Positions 8,645-20,968 of a stretch of DNA of 64,000 nt are shown piece by piece (the stretch's first letter is position 1; each line of letters begins with the position of its first letter). The notes beneath the pieces were generated by a model. It saw only the letters and a program-made list of their open reading frames with translations, ran no database searches and was not told the DNA's origin. Origin of the DNA: Neodidymelliopsis sp. IMI 364377 (lineage: Eukaryota > Ascomycota > Dothideomycetes > Pleosporales > Didymellaceae); assembly GCA_027946375.1 (NCBI GenBank), contig JAPEUT010000090.1:1-64000 (forward strand). Reading direction: 5' to 3'. Position numbers and translations under genes: made by a program.

Positions 8645-11107
8645 ATGGGCCACACGCACTCCCAGTATCGAGACCCTGTTGCACCGATTGCACCTATTGT
8701 ACCAATTCAAATGCCCCTTATCGAAGCGAAGAAGCCTCCACGTACATGGCGCGACACGCGTAAAGACATCTTAACATCGTTTGGCTTCAGAGTAACTGCA
8801 GCATTGGTCAGCGACGAGATGCCGCCAGACAACATTTTCACTCCAATTCAGACAGACGCTATCCTACCTCAAATACCGATCGGCGATCACCATCCTGTGC
8901 CGCGCAAGGGCATAGAAGACGATCATCTGCGAACGCTGCACACGAACAAGTTTTATGCCAACGCGTTTCTGGGAGAACAGAATCAGCCTATATGGACGCA
9001 TCCGTATTCGATCTGGTGGGGCAAAGGGTCGCAAGAACCTGGCATGTTGCAGACATGGGGCATGAATGTCTCTCACGTTGAGGAATCAGACCTGCAATAC
9101 GGGCCTGGCGAGCCTCCAACGGTGCGCTGCGATTTTACTAAGTTGGTCTGACTCTAATTGATACGCTCAGAACTTCATCAATCCTCGCAAGCAATCACTC
9201 ATTCTCTCCTCGACCGAGCTTGATTCGCAGACTACTATGACTACTGACACACATCTTCCGTTCTCTGTCAACGTAAACCTCAATATACACAAGACTGCAC
9301 AAGCTCCAAGAGTCACATTTCCAGTAGTACAGGGTATGAGCAGCGTCACTGCCGGATACAGAGATACAACGCCCACGGTGCAGACTGGCGGGCGAGGTTT
9401 CGTCGAGTTCAACAAGCCTGTAATGATCGGTAGAACAGCCAAATATCGAGTGAAAGATTTTGATGGCAGAGACTGGCTAATCTACGTCAATCCCGCTCTA
9501 GACCTTGTCTACGATGCTGCAGGATTCGTCAAAATCGACAAGAACACATTGCTCGGACCGGCAGGATTTAAGGGCACTATTCAAGTTGCGAAGAACCCAC
9601 TTGGATCCAAAGGAGAGGCAATCTATGACAGAGCTTTAGGTGCATTCGTTTACGAAGCCATGTTAACCGCAGTTGTCAATGATGCCAGAGCAACGTATTC
9701 CTTCAATTACACCAAGATTGGCACAGCACCTTTGCTCATGTTCGTTCTGCCTCACCACCTCCAGTCTCTCGATCCCGATCTCAGATGGCAAGTAACCGAA
9801 CTTCAGCTGCGAACATCGACCAAAGGCAATGCGACCGCAGTCTGGGCCGACAAACTAACCTTCGCCGAGACAGACCTTCCTCTCACCGTGTCGTTCGGTC
9901 CATGGAGCCCTGGTATGAGCGCGAATACTAAGATACGCTACCCTCTAGATGTTCTGGCATTCATTGCATCGGTTGCGGAGCGTGATCTACGACGCGTCAT
10001 GACCGAGCCTATACCTCCAGACTCGATGTATTATGCTGGCAAATCGCTTGCCAAGTTTGCGAGCATCGTGTGAATCATCAAAGACGTACTAGGCAATCCT
10101 GCAGTCGCCACTACTGGTCTCGCAAAGCTAGAGCAAGAGATGGCGAAGTATATCGCAAATCAGCAACGATATCCACTCTACTACGATGACAGCTGGAAAG
10201 GCGCCGTCTCTAATGCTGGGTTCAACGATCCTGGCGCTGACTTTGGGAACACCTACTACAACGATCATCACTTCCACGTCGGCTACTTTGTCTACACGGC
10301 CGCTGTCATTGCGTACCTTGAGCCTAAGTGGCTCACGCAAGGCGACAACAAAGCATGGGTCAACATGCTCGTCAAAGATTTTGCCGAGAGCGATTATCAC
10401 GGAAGAGATTATCCCTTCTCTCGAAGCTTTGACTGGTAGCACGGTCACAGCTGGGCGAAGGGTCTGTTTGAGAGTGCAGACGGTAAAGACCAGGAAAGCA
10501 CAAGCGAAGACGGGTTTGCGAGCTACGCAATCAAGATGTGGGGTAAGGTCATCGGAGACCTGAATATGGAGAAACGAGGTGTGTGCCCACTTACCTCCAT
10601 ATCCATCAATTCAGACGATCGGAAACTGATCAATTGATAGGAAATCTCATGCTTGCCATCCAAGCCCGAACATTCAACAATTACTTTTACCTTTCCAGCA
10701 CCAACACTGTTCAACCTCCACGCTTCGCTCTGAACAAGATGACAGGCATACTTTTTGAGAACAAGGTGGACTACGCAACCTACTTCGGCAACTTGCCCGC
10801 ACTGATTCATGGAATTCACATGGTTCCCCTCAACCCTTCATCTGGGTTTCTTCGCTCCCGATCCTTTGTCAAAGAGGAATGGGATACTTTTTTCTCAGAT
10901 GGGAGAGCCGTGGCAGCAGAAGTCGATGGTGGATGGAGGGGGATTCTTTATGCAAATTTTGCATTGCTAGACCCAAAGGCCAGCTTTGCATTCTTCAGAG
11001 ATGGTGTGGGGGGTTACTGGGATGACAGGTGGATTGATGGTGGAGCAAGTCGGACGTGGTATCTGGTATGGGCGGCTGGGTTGGCGGAGTTAGCCAAGTC
11101 AAGGTAG
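8645..11107 (+). pseudogene. GH81 endo-1,3-beta-glucanase with two in-frame stop codons
   Basis: Exons 8645-9121, 9171-10578 and 10641-11107, joined over introns of 49 and 62 bp, give a 784-codon frame that follows GH81 from end to end: NKFYANAFLGEQ, PYSIWWG, INPRKQSLILSSTEL, PVVQGMSSVTA, LPHHLQSL, the catalytic block DDSWKG to GADFGNTYYNDHHFH, ESTSEDGFASYA, and NLMLAIQARTFNNYF. The frame is broken by TGA at 10071-10073 (before IIKDVLGN) and TAG at 10437-10439 (inside DW-stop-HGHSWA). Both flanks stay in the same frame, and neither stop is removable by a GT-AG intron that keeps frame. Catalytic acids are otherwise intact, so decay looks recent. The N-terminus has no signal peptide. GH81 enzymes cut beta-1,3-glucan of fungal walls. 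Sequencing error is the alternative, but two independent errors are unlikely. Confidence 0.85.
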
Positions 11108-11567
11108 ACTACTGTCGCATCGAGGTGTTCATTCACTTATTCTCGAAACGTGAGTCCAAATCCAGTCTTTGTTGTTGTTGACAGTGCAAGCAAGGCGCAG
11201 CCGCCTCCTCCGGGGTTGATAAGTCTTGCACACCTCGTGTCAAAGTAGCCTTCGTGTCCTGCAACGGCAAAACAACGCGATTGATCAATCGCTTATGTTG
11301 AGTTTCTTTATTTGGAAGATCGTTAACCTTGCCTCCGAGCCCAGAAATAGAAAGTGGCGTAACCTGGCCCCTGTCGTCATTCATTAATGGAAGTGAAACT
11401 ACATCGATTCGTAGTTCTGAAACGAACAAAAGAACAATGCTCCAACTCTGAAGTCACAACATCAGAGCCTCGACTGAGATGGACATCATACCCTCATGCC
11501 CTCGGAAAGATTCAAGAAAAAAATCTAGACTTTAACACGACAGATCAGCAAACGAACCAGCACTACG
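11108..11567. other. Intergenic, promoter region of the 995-residue unknown gene
   Basis: 460 bp with short frames only. I see no repeat and no recognisable coding sequence. Confidence 0.4.
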
Positions 11568-14500
11568 ATGGCTCCTGGGACGCGTTCACAGCAGAGGCGC
11601 AATGGTCAGGATCAATTAAATAATCCTCCACCTCAAGCTGCACCCTCAAATGCACCGAAGACAGAAAAGCCTAAGAGATTACCCCAACCAAGTACTTACA
11701 GGACCCGGGCCAAAGATCCCTCTGCAGAGACAAATTGGAAAGGAATTGAGCCGCAAACACAGGAGGAGATAAATATCTGGATTCGAGACGAAAGAGAACT
11801 AATCCTCCATTATCTGAGATATTGGAAAAACAAAGCTGAGGACGCCACTGTAGCTAAGAGAAAGGAAGAACACGAAGAAGCGTTGGAGGATGAGTGGAAG
11901 AAGTGGGAACTCGAGACAGATGTTGAGACGGGGGAAATTTACGATGAGGGAAGAAGAAATGAGATGTTGAGAAGCATGAGGGCAGTGTATGCAAAGCATG
12001 ATACAGTCAGCCTCAGGACGGCTGCTTACACGAGCCACGAAAGTTATCTGATAGCCCAAGGGTTGTGGGAAGGCAAGTTTGAATCCTGCCACGGACCGTT
12101 GTGTTTCTAACGTTGATACGCAGATTTCTACTATTACCAGAATGCATGGAATAGGAAGCATACCGACCAGAATGGCGATGTGCGAGCCTACACAGATACA
12201 CGGCGGTTAAAGCAAATGCCCGCTGTAGATGATGAAGTCTTGAAACGACACTTGGCCTGGCGAGCGAACATGATCCAGCTGTACAACAAATGGGGTATTG
12301 GCAATCGAGCTGCGATGCCTGAGAATGGCATCGGACCTGCTGAGCTACACAGGTATCCAGATAATCTGAGGCACACCGTCAAAGACAAGGCGCGGGTTCA
12401 ACATTTGGAGGAGAAGTTTCCAATCAGTGAACTACGATTGGATAAGGAGGCGATCGAGCAGCGACGTAACGAGGTCAATCGTGTGAGGAAAGAGAAGGAG
12501 AAAACCAATGAAGACACGGTCGACAACGAGAACTACGCAGTTGTCGAAAAGCTCCCTGAAGACCACCAACACTATCATGCAGTCACTGAGGGAACCAACC
12601 CCTGGAAGTGGAACGGCCGCCGCATACACACTTCCTGGGAGAGCAACAATTGGAGTCCCCCTGTCGCAAGCAAGACACGGGTTTTCAAGGACAACACCGA
12701 ATTCACGCGTCCTCGCAACAAGAGACATATCGTAACCCAAACGACCCCCGAGTGGGGCACGCTTCTCGATACCGGAAATAACCGAAGACGTGACAATATC
12801 AACGGTGGATGGATACAAGGCTGGACCTACCTCTACGCTGATAAGAAAGAGTTTGAACTAGACGACAATCTCCAACGCATCTTAATTCCAGGCCCACATT
12901 ACGTGCGGACAAAGCCCACGTATGCCCCCGCAGGTATCGTGACAGAATCTCATGAGTCGGCCGGCGCGTATACGGCTCGAAGGGAAGGACACGCCAAGTT
13001 CGCGCTCGCGAAGAATCCCAAAGACGAGCTATCTGATGCCGAAGACAACGAATACGAAGACGACTATGTACCGCTAGACGAGAACGACTCGTTAGACCCA
13101 TATGATCCTGGCGACGATGAGTCGGATTCAGACACTGGAGAAGATGCATTCACGTTGGCATATCAAAATGCGACGAATCTGCCGTTCCGTACGAGGGAGA
13201 ATGCTGATTCTGAGAATGATCCCAACGCGGATAATTCAGAAGATGATGACGATGAATCACATAATAGTGAAGATGGCCAAAGTGGAGATGAATTGAACAA
13301 AGGCAAGCCTCCAAGCGGAGGACTGACAGGTGGTAATAACGGCGGTAGCAATGAGGGTGGCGGTGATAACAATGAAGAAAACAATGGCGTTGAAGATGGC
13401 AGTGAAGATGGGAAGGAGAATGATAATACCAAGCACCCAAAGAAGTGCAAAGCAGAAACAACGCAGGCTCGTCCTAAGCTCACGGCCGAGGAAAGACAAG
13501 CACTCATCGACAAGGAGCAGCAGCGAAACTTTGGTCTCGAAGGTGAGAGCTTCAGGCCTAACCCCCAAAAGAAGGGAACTCGCATCGTCACGTACACGCA
13601 CAAATTTTCGAATGGGTTGACTTGGACCCAAGAAGATGTGGTTCCAGACTACAATCCAGATGTAGCTGGAGGGCTCCCAGAAGTCTACCCGAACATGAAA
13701 GTGTCCAAGATCCCCGCTCCTCGAGGGCGGAAATATGCTGGTGTGCCATGGACAAGGACCGGAAACGTCTTTCGTAGATTGGATTATGTATGGACACCAG
13801 TCATGGTCTTGCGCAAGTTTCGAGCGGGTAATGGCGAGTATATCAAAAGTTCTTCCGGTCCATGCACGCACTTTGCCGATATGATCGAAAGCAACATTAG
13901 CCCGGAAAGCATCAAGAAACAAAACAAATGGGTGTCACAATACACGAGGAGAGGAGACCAGGGAGCAAAGGGCGAGACTGATAAGAAGGAGCGTTGGACC
14001 AATGATGAACTACGTGTCATTGTCAACACATTTAACCGCATTGTCCATGAAGGTGGATTTTCCAACTTTGTCAAAAACATCAACGCACACACCCAGACAG
14101 CTCATGATGCGGTCAACGCACATCGGCTGAGCAGGGGGAATGATGTCAAAGATGTCTCTGAGAGTGTAGACACAGAGAAGCAGCTCGAACGTGGCCCTGA
14201 AAGCACACGTACGAGAACTTCAAGAAAGAGAGCAATAGGATTCTGGAGGAAGCTTGACAACGCCATCGCCCAGCAGGCTAGTGGAGTCAGGCTCTCAAAA
14301 AATGATACAAATCCTAGAGGGGCTTTTGTTCTGAAGGATTTCAAATCAGAGAAAAACAGTAGAGGAAGCGAGAGCGTGCAGGAGGATGATGACCAGGGAG
14401 ATGCGATGGACATTGACGAGGATGATGAAGATGAGAATGAGAATGAGGATGAGGGGGAAAACGATGAGGGGGACAACAATGAGAGGGACGACGATGAGAG

Positions 14501-14636
14501 GGATGACAATGAGAGGGATGACAATGAGAGGGATGACAATGAGAGGGACGATGATGAGGGGGAAGGGGAAGAGGAAGAGGAAGAGGAAGAAGAAGGGTCG
14601 TCCCCTAAGCCACTAAGAAAGAGACTTAGGCGTTAG
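11568..14636 (+). CDS. Large low-complexity, Myb/SANT-like putative nuclear protein
   Basis: Exon 1 starts at ATG 11568. The frame shifts near 12.1 kb, and the best junction is an 81-bp intron 12043-12123 (GTTATC...ACGCAG), giving about 995 residues. The donor is weak, so the junction is uncertain. I do not recognise a named family. The N-terminus is basic and Pro-rich. A Glu/Lys-rich helical region covers roughly residues 80-140 and an acidic Asp/Glu/Asn/Gly-rich linker roughly 420-560. Near residue 810, RWTNDELRVIVNTFNRI resembles a Myb/SANT helix, a pattern shared with the other unknown genes here. The tail is a run of NERDD repeats, then poly-Glu, then KPLRKRLRR, a likely nuclear localisation signal. 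It is the first of three similarly built neighbours on the same strand. A chromatin or DNA-binding role is inference only. Confidence 0.65.
14470..14562 (+). repeat. In-frame 15-bp minisatellite encoding NERDD units
   Basis: About six near-identical 15-bp units (consensus gagagggatgacaat) lie end to end in the 3' coding part of the gene at 11568-14636. Each adds five residues. The unit length is a multiple of three, so copy-number change would lengthen or shorten the acidic tail without breaking frame. Confidence 0.8.
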
Positions 14637-15008
14637 TGCGGCTTTCTATTAATTTTGTTTATAAGAAAAGTTGTTTATTTTTTCGCTACAATAGGATAGT
14701 ATTGATGATTCTATGCTTTTATTTATACTTGGCTCTTTCCAAGACCGCATGCACGCAAGCTATAGTTCGTGAACTCCTTGGAGCAAACTACGATACTCGC
14801 ACTGTGTAGTTGAGTCTAGTATTACAGCATTGTGAGTTCACATGGAGGTAGAGAGGTGCACAACACACAAAGACGTGAAGATTTTGTGTGATTGAAAAAC
14901 AGTGGCTCGGTACTTATTCGACCTTCACTTCATGACACATACCGCATATACTTTCCTCAAGATACAAACTCAGATCAATCAAGATCCAAATAGCATCTTT
15001 CGAGTACC
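14637..15008. other. Intergenic between two Myb/SANT-like genes
   Basis: 372 bp, AT-rich near 14640-14730, with no coding content. It should hold the terminator of the upstream gene and the promoter of the next. Confidence 0.4.
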
Positions 15009-16139
15009 ATGGCTCCAACTAGGACTAAAACATCAAGCCGCCCGGTCAGAGGCACTGGGAAACGCCCAGCGCCAAACAGTGAGCACGAGGACGACAAACC
15101 TCCAAACTCCAAACGCCCAAAGTTAGAAGGTAACGAGAGTTCCGTAGGAAGACTCACGGAAGCTGTCAAGGCAGGCGTCGGGAAAATGGTGTGGACAGAA
15201 GAGGAGTGCCTCTGGATTCGACTCTATTACCGCCTTCTTCTACACGCTACCGCTACTCAGAAGATCATACACCCCAGGATCATAAAGGCATGCACGAACT
15301 TCAATGCATTCTATATGGGGTTCATGACCGATCCTACAGAACATGACCCACCACGTCCGCGATACCCGAAGCGAAGTCATGATGAGTTTCGAGCAAAGGT
15401 GTACGAACTCGAGGCTGCGACACTTGAACGGCTTGGTCAGGCTCATGCGAGTATTGTGGACTCAGATCTTGACGAAGGGAATTTTCGGCCTATCATCACC
15501 TTTGATCGTCTTAGACAACTCTTAGAAATCTACAGACAGTACGCGGAAGCAGGCGAGTTCAATTTCGACCAAGGACCAGGTGCTGAAGCAATGAAGATAT
15601 TCTTCGACAATATCATCTCATGGAACGAGCCTTCCTTCATCGCAAACGGACAAGCCAACATCCGCCGTCGTTCTTTATTGTTACCCAGAAGATCTGATAT
15701 TCACCCACCTAAACCAGAAGACGAGTTCATAAGCTTCAGACATTACGCATGGTATCAGGATCCTGCGCACTATCGCGATCCAGAAGATGCTCTTCAGGTT
15801 TCCCACGGTTCAGACAAGAGTACCGGAGATGTACGTCTGACTCAGCGAAAGATTCACGCAGGGGCTGGGAACGCACTGCTAAACGCGGCGATCATGCGGC
15901 CGCAGGGATATGATGGTGATTTGAATGCGCTTCTTAACAATCAGCCAAGCATTGCATTGCCGAGAATGAACGAAGAGAAGCGCAAGGAGCTGGATGAGAA
16001 TTTTCAGGTAGTGACAGCGGGAAATGTGTTGCGTGGGGAACTGTTCGAGGGTGAGGAGTGGAAGGCTGAAACTCCCCAGCCAGTTCCGACAACCGTTTTG
16101 CCTGTAGTGGGTAAAAAGGGTAAAGGGAAGGTGGCTTAG
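15009..16139 (+). CDS. Unknown protein with Myb/SANT-like helix, second of a cluster of three
   Basis: A single exon of 376 residues from ATG 15009. The N-terminus MAPTRTKTSSRPVRG resembles that of the preceding gene (MAPGTRSQQRRNG), and both continue with a Lys/Pro-rich stretch that could be a nuclear localisation signal (GKRPAP, SKRPKLEG). MVWTEEECLWIRLYYRLLL near residue 60 has the W-x(2)-E-E pattern of Myb/SANT helix 1. Beyond that there is a mostly helical region with no motif I recognise, and a Lys/Gly-rich end (VGKKGKGKVA). No signal peptide or membrane segment. It probably belongs to a lineage-specific family of nuclear proteins; function unknown. Confidence 0.65.
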   Translation: MAPTRTKTSSRPVRGTGKRPAPNSEHEDDKPPNSKRPKLEGNESSVGRLTEAVKAGVGKMVWTEEECLWIRLYYRLLLHATATQKIIHPRIIKACTNFNAFYMGFMTDPTEHDPPRPRYPKRSHDEFRAKVYELEAATLERLGQAHASIVDSDLDEGNFRPIITFDRLRQLLEIYRQYAEAGEFNFDQGPGAEAMKIFFDNIISWNEPSFIANGQANIRRRSLLLPRRSDIHPPKPEDEFISFRHYAWYQDPAHYRDPEDALQVSHGSDKSTGDVRLTQRKIHAGAGNALLNAAIMRPQGYDGDLNALLNNQPSIALPRMNEEKRKELDENFQVVTAGNVLRGELFEGEEWKAETPQPVPTTVLPVVGKKGKGKVA

Positions 16140-16371
16140 AAGTAGACGTCTGCCTTGGAGAGAATCTGTGAAGTCGCGAGCTGGTATCTGGGTATCATGG
16201 TTCAAGTGTTTGTCTATAGAATGTCAGATTGGATGTGTTCATCTTCACTGACCGCGTCATATGCAAGATCTGAGAAACAATCACAGGGCCGTAGTCATAT
16301 TTAAAGAGTCAAATGTGATAGCCTCTCTTTCTCCCAACGCTTCCACATCAACTCTTGTAACATCCAAGAAA

Positions 16372-18020
16372 ATGAGCAGAACTCCAGAGTTACCTGCAAA
16401 TCAGAATAATGAAGCCCGGAATGTGAACAAACATCTGCGGGCAGAGGTCGGTATCTATCCACATTGGAGCGATGCGGATCTTGAAGATCTTCTCACAAGG
16501 TATCAACTCAGTGAAGATGAAATTAAAGCAGAGTACCGGGAGCGCATCAACGTATTTGAGGCTTGGATGCAAAACCAGGCGAAAAACTTGGCTGTGTCAC
16601 TGAGGACTATGTACGGAGAATTTGATGGAGTGACGGAGCAGAAGATCCTGGGGTGGACGAACATCTCTGGCTGCTCCTTCGTCACCAGCTTTTGTTAGCA
16701 GCCACAAAACAAAGCAGCTCGGCTTTCGTTTGGCTGAACGAAGTCACTTTGTATGCGAATTTCAAAGGATACTTTGGAGGCACTGTCAAGCATACACCCC
16801 AGGAGCTCCTCACCATGCGCAATGTGGTAATTCCAGGCCTCATGTGGACTTTGAAGTCGTCTCAGAACATAGCAACCACCAAAAACCGCCGGGTGGAAAT
16901 ACCTAGCTTCCAGATCATTTCGGTCATCATGACTGGATATCGTTCACTTCTCAACCAAGAAACTACCTCTGGCTTCGAAGTACCTAGCGAGGACTCATCC
17001 GACTTCTGGAAATTCCTACTGAATGTTGTGCGAGAACAGTACCCGGTGTTGGTGTCAGGTGGCACAGTGAAGCAACATGTCGTCATCCCAGAAACCATTA
17101 CGATAGACGATGATGCCTCTCTTAGCTCGATGACATCTGTTCCCGATGACGCCTTCTTGATTGACGAGGAAGAGGAAGAATACATAGTTGCTGCTGATGA
17201 ATCGCACGGTTCTCAACATCAACGGCCAGGGGAGACACTACACGCGTCTACTGATGGTACAGTGACTGCCCGCTTCAGAATTGATCTTTTTAACGGCACC
17301 GGGTTTAATTACGTTGATATTCTGCCAGCACAGCGTACAAGTGTAGCTGAAAGCGGGGCTTCCTACATCCTTCCGAGTCCTCTCATCCACAAAATACCAC
17401 GTCATACAGACTTGCTTTGGATCCAGGATAACTCCAACCCTAACGTATGGAGAAGGGGACACGAGAGCTGGGAACGACGATTTCTCTTTCGAAGTTTCCA
17501 GGTCGATACGGACAGATACTACGGAAGTAATCTTGTAGGAACCTACAAGGATTACATTAACCCAAATGATCGAGGCTGGAGTAAGAGGTACAATAGAGGT
17601 CTTGATCAGATCATGAGAAGACATCAAACAGGTTACGAGAAGAAATTAATAGTCAGATGGACGCAATACGAACGACATGCACTTTACAGAAGCATCAACA
17701 CATGGTGTAAGACGAACGGAGTGCACAAATTCCCTGGAAACCGTACCGATTTACACAAGCAAGCGCTAAAAGACATCAATCTTGAATGTCATAGTGATAA
17801 CAATGGACTACTACGAGAGCTGGAAAGTGTTAGAACGCAGATCACAAATAGCGTAAATGGCAGGATCAAGGGAAGTTCCCTCATGAATGACCTTGCGAAG
17901 CGGGCGGAGCAGATGAGGAAAGATGTATATTATGGTAAGTCAATTCACAGAGCAGATGTGTATCCTGATCGAGCTATCGAAGTACCGAACCTCGCAGAGG
18001 CCCAAGATGATGATGTGTAA
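16372..18020 (+). CDS. Unknown Myb/SANT-like protein, third of the cluster
   Basis: I start at ATG 16372 (MSRTPELPAN). The frame must shift between 16.6 and 16.7 kb; the best solution is a 59-bp intron 16630-16688 (GTGACG...ACCAG, phase 0), giving about 529 residues. The exon 1 end (SLRTMYGEFDG) matches the region before the splice in the gene at 11568 (MRAVYAKHDTV), which supports common descent. Near residue 420, VRWTQYERHALYRSIN is followed by FPGNRTDLHKQALKDIN, which parallels RWTNDELRVIV and FVKNINAHTQTAHDAVN of that neighbour. The middle is acidic (IDEEEEEYI). A GTAAGT at 17935 might be a donor for a further exon, so the C-terminus is uncertain. Confidence 0.6.
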
Positions 18021-18735
18021 GGAGGGAAGAATTGTTTCACGGATGATGGGGAGTTGTAACTTATCGCCGGTGGAGGAACAGGTACTGTGTGGTTTGAAAG
18101 GGGGAATCGATCAGTGGCGAACATGTAACGTACTTCAAGACCAAGCATTCCACTTTGTCACATAGCAGGATCTGAAAAACCCAAAGGGCTGTGGTACATT
18201 GCTGCAACATCTCATGAAGTTCAGTCTACGTTTTGGATCAACCGAAGTCTGAGTTTCAACGCTATACAATGCCACTCATACCTCAAAGCCACGCGCAGAC
18301 ATCTGCTGATGAAGCCAAAACCGCACATTTTTTCCACACCACATGTTATTCAGGTCACGAAATTGAGCTGGACTTGGTATGGTCAGCTTGTTCAAGCACG
18401 GTGCTGATATCTCATGATCAGAGAGTGACGGTAAAGCAAAAACATGGTTGTGCTTCAGGATGCCGTTATTATCGCCTGAGCTTTTACATGGTTGTAGAGT
18501 CATCGACACACTAAGAGTGATCTCCTCGGAATTTAGACGTCATTGGCGGTAAAGGTAGATGCATATGCCCTATCTCGTCGCCCTGCTCTAGCATTCGTGT
18601 GTACAAGCAAAACATTTCCTTTGTCCTCTCTATGTTTTGTGAGCCTCACAATCAAAGTCAAAACGTAGATCCCACTTGGTTCGCCATTACCCCTATTCCT
18701 GCGGTGCACTACTGAGTGGATTCCAGGTATTTGCA
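18021..18735. other. Intergenic with a possible relic of the GEFEIS family
   Basis: 715 bp. A frame at 18233-18514 contains GHEIELDLVWSACSS, then VLISHDQRVTV, loosely matching the GEFEIS core of the three copies downstream. The match is weak. The rest holds nothing I can support. Confidence 0.3.
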
Positions 18736-19005
18736 ATGATCAAAGGACCAACCGTGGCCATATCTATTTACATCAATACCGACAATGTAGAGAGCGCGGC
18801 TCTGGGCCGCAAAGGATAAGGCTTTAGTGAAGTTTGGGAATTTGAACTTTCTGTAGCGGTCTGGCTCTTCAAGCTGGGTCTGCTTCCGCTTGTCGTTGGT
18901 TGGGCTCGAGGTCGAAAGACTGCAGAATTTGTGCTTGCCGCCGAAGAGTTTCGGTTTCAAGGCAATATCGAGCTCAAGTATGGGCAAAAAGTCCAGTCAC
19001 AATGA
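18736..19005 (+). pseudogene. Broken copy of the small GEFEIS-family gene
   Basis: In one frame from ATG 18736 the sequence reads AISIYINTDNVESAALG, then TAA at 18817-18819, then EVWEFELSVAVWLFKLGLLPLVVGW to TGA at 19003. The second part aligns with VGEFEISAAIWLSKMGVRELAL of the gene at 19800 and DGEFEISAVVWTLMVGPRALVAGF of the gene at 20969, with conserved Trp and Gly spacing. No intron border of proper phase removes the TAA. It looks like a truncated member of the same tandem family; an unrecognised upstream exon joined at 18827/18828 (TTTAG) is the alternative. Function unknown. Confidence 0.5.
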
Positions 19006-19799
19006 AATCTGACAACGATCACTCCCCATCATCATGTCTCCCGGGGTCCTAAAAGTGCATTAAACGGCACTGAAACCCTTTGTAACAAGCAGTCCAAACT
19101 CCACAGCTCCTATACCTACCTCAATTTTGGTTCTTTGCACTTCATCTCTAGATAGAACTTCCATGCTATCTGTACCGAGTCAATGCTTCGGGATTCTATT
19201 TCATGTCGTACTTCCAGCTCGGTGGACATTGATGTTATAGCACAAAGAGTTGAGGCTCAAGACAACCTGCAAGTATGATAAAATTCCGAGATTGGCAATC
19301 GTGCAACAATGCCTCACGATAATAATTCGTGCACTATGTCACTCACATAGAGTAAGTTCAAGGAATAACAGTTGTGTCTTTACCACGTACATTGGAAGTC
19401 GATGTGTCTAGTCACATGCTTGATTCCTGTTCAGTGTGTTCACCGTCATACGCTCTATCCCGTGACTGACGAAAACAAGGCGAGAACAAACGGCATTCTT
19501 TCTATATAAAGCGCGACGAATTGGCGTTCGTTTGGCTAACGGAAATTCGTATCTTTGAAGCAAGTTTGGCCCAATCAGAGGTATCCGTTCGCCCACTATG
19601 CGGGTCGAGATGAAGGTGAAGGCACGAGTCTCGCCTAACCCCGACCGCCGCACACATATATTGATCTTCTCCTACTAAATTTCCCCTATTCACAAACTCC
19701 ACAGGACGATTAAAAAAGTACTTATACTAATCAGGTTAGTCGTTGCATTTTCAATGGTCTCTAAACACTGAGGCTGATACAGGGACAGAGAAGGACAAG
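19006..19799. other. Intergenic within the GEFEIS array
   Basis: 794 bp separating the broken copy from the first intact copy. Short frames only, no repeat that I can see. Confidence 0.4.
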
Positions 19800-20316
19800 A
19801 TGGCTTCCAACGACGACACCGCTCCACGATCGATCCGACCGGCTACTCCCACAGCTGCATCGAGAGACCATCACGAGAACGCTGAAGCCATCGAACTTGG
19901 CTTCGTTGCAATTCACGGTATAAACGACGACATAGTAGTCTTGTATGACGACAACGAGTTCTGTATATTTGATTTGAACCGTGCGGACAAAGCAGCTGCC
20001 CTCGAAGCTGCGAACAACTTCTCAGCCAAGGATGGGCACAGGCGATCGTATCCTCTACTGTCTATATGGACTGCCCAGCCACACACAGTAAAGCTGGGTC
20101 CAACACGACGAATACGTTATGGAAGTCGGCGAGTTCGAGATATCTGCTGCAATATGGCTTTCCAAGATGGGTGTTCGTGAACTAGCTCTCGCGATGGAAT
20201 ACCCTCGATCAGTCCCTGATGTCGCTCTTAGTCTTGAGCAAGAGTGGATGTTCGGCACCCATGAGGAGGAAGAGCAGACGGCTGTGCGTGAGTTCGCAGT
20301 CGATGTCAGGCTTTAG
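19800..20316 (+). CDS. Small GEFEIS-family protein, copy 1 (unknown function)
   Basis: Two exons, 19800-20047 and 20094-20316, joined over a 46-bp intron (GTATCC...TAAAG) in phase 2, giving 156 residues. The junction was chosen because it restores SWVQHDEYVMEVGEFEIS, parallel to KWMDVDAQVTEDGEFEIS in the next gene. The N-terminus is short, polar and Pro/Thr-rich, with no signal peptide. Two hydrophobic strands follow (LGFVAIHGI, FCIFDLN), then the core GEFEISAAIW...MGVRELAL and an acidic stretch (THEEEEQ). I recognise no named domain. The same-strand paralogues on both sides show tandem duplication. Confidence is in the gene structure, not in a role. Confidence 0.6.
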
Positions 20317-20968
20317 GGCCGTGACCTTGAGGCTTCAATTGACGAGAAGTCTGCCAATTGAGTTGTACCGCCGTAAGTGACTTAGGGCACTCGTATGGGA
20401 GAATCAATACATTGCACGGAAAGGACAATAGGGCATGTGGGTTCGGGCGTTTCCGAACCTCTTTTTCGTCTGGTACGATCTTGGAGCGGATCAAAAGCAG
20501 CATGGATGCCTGTCAATAACAGCTACCAATGCATCCACTGGATCACCTTTTCACTTCCGAATGAAGATTGTACATCATTTCTCTAGTAGCACGGTTCAGT
20601 CGAAGACATATCTGCACATCCGAATGCAGAACCTATGGCGCTCAGGATCTTTAATTAGGCGAGCGAAGAACAGCCATGTCCCCGAGAGTGCAAGATCGAA
20701 ACTACTTCCGAGAAACTGTGTCGGTGCACGAGCGACCAGGACACACAGATTTCGAGGAAGCCTTATCAAATATTGCTTTACGGATATCACACTAAGCAAT
20801 CCTTTCCAAAAAAAAAAAAAAGTGAAGGTGTGTACCAATACGGCCAGCCCAGCACGTGCGTGCGTCCACCACACAATATATAATGACCACAGATTATCAT
20901 TTCCTAAACTAAGAAGCATACAAGCTATCAGCCCATCATAAACTTGCCAGACCTTACACATAGCACAT
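20317..20968. other. Intergenic within the GEFEIS array
   Basis: 652 bp with a run of 13 A at about 20809-20821 and no supported gene. It should hold the promoter of the second intact copy. Confidence 0.4.

Noticed and set aside
10071..10073. TGA in the GH81 gene as part of an intron
   Set aside because: The only nearby GT-AG pair gives a 37-bp intron and shifts the frame out of the conserved catalytic block.
13257..13922. 221-codon minus-strand frame with hydrophobic stretches
   Set aside because: Antisense to the low-complexity gene at 11568-14636; the hydrophobic look comes from complementing Asp/Glu/Asn codons.
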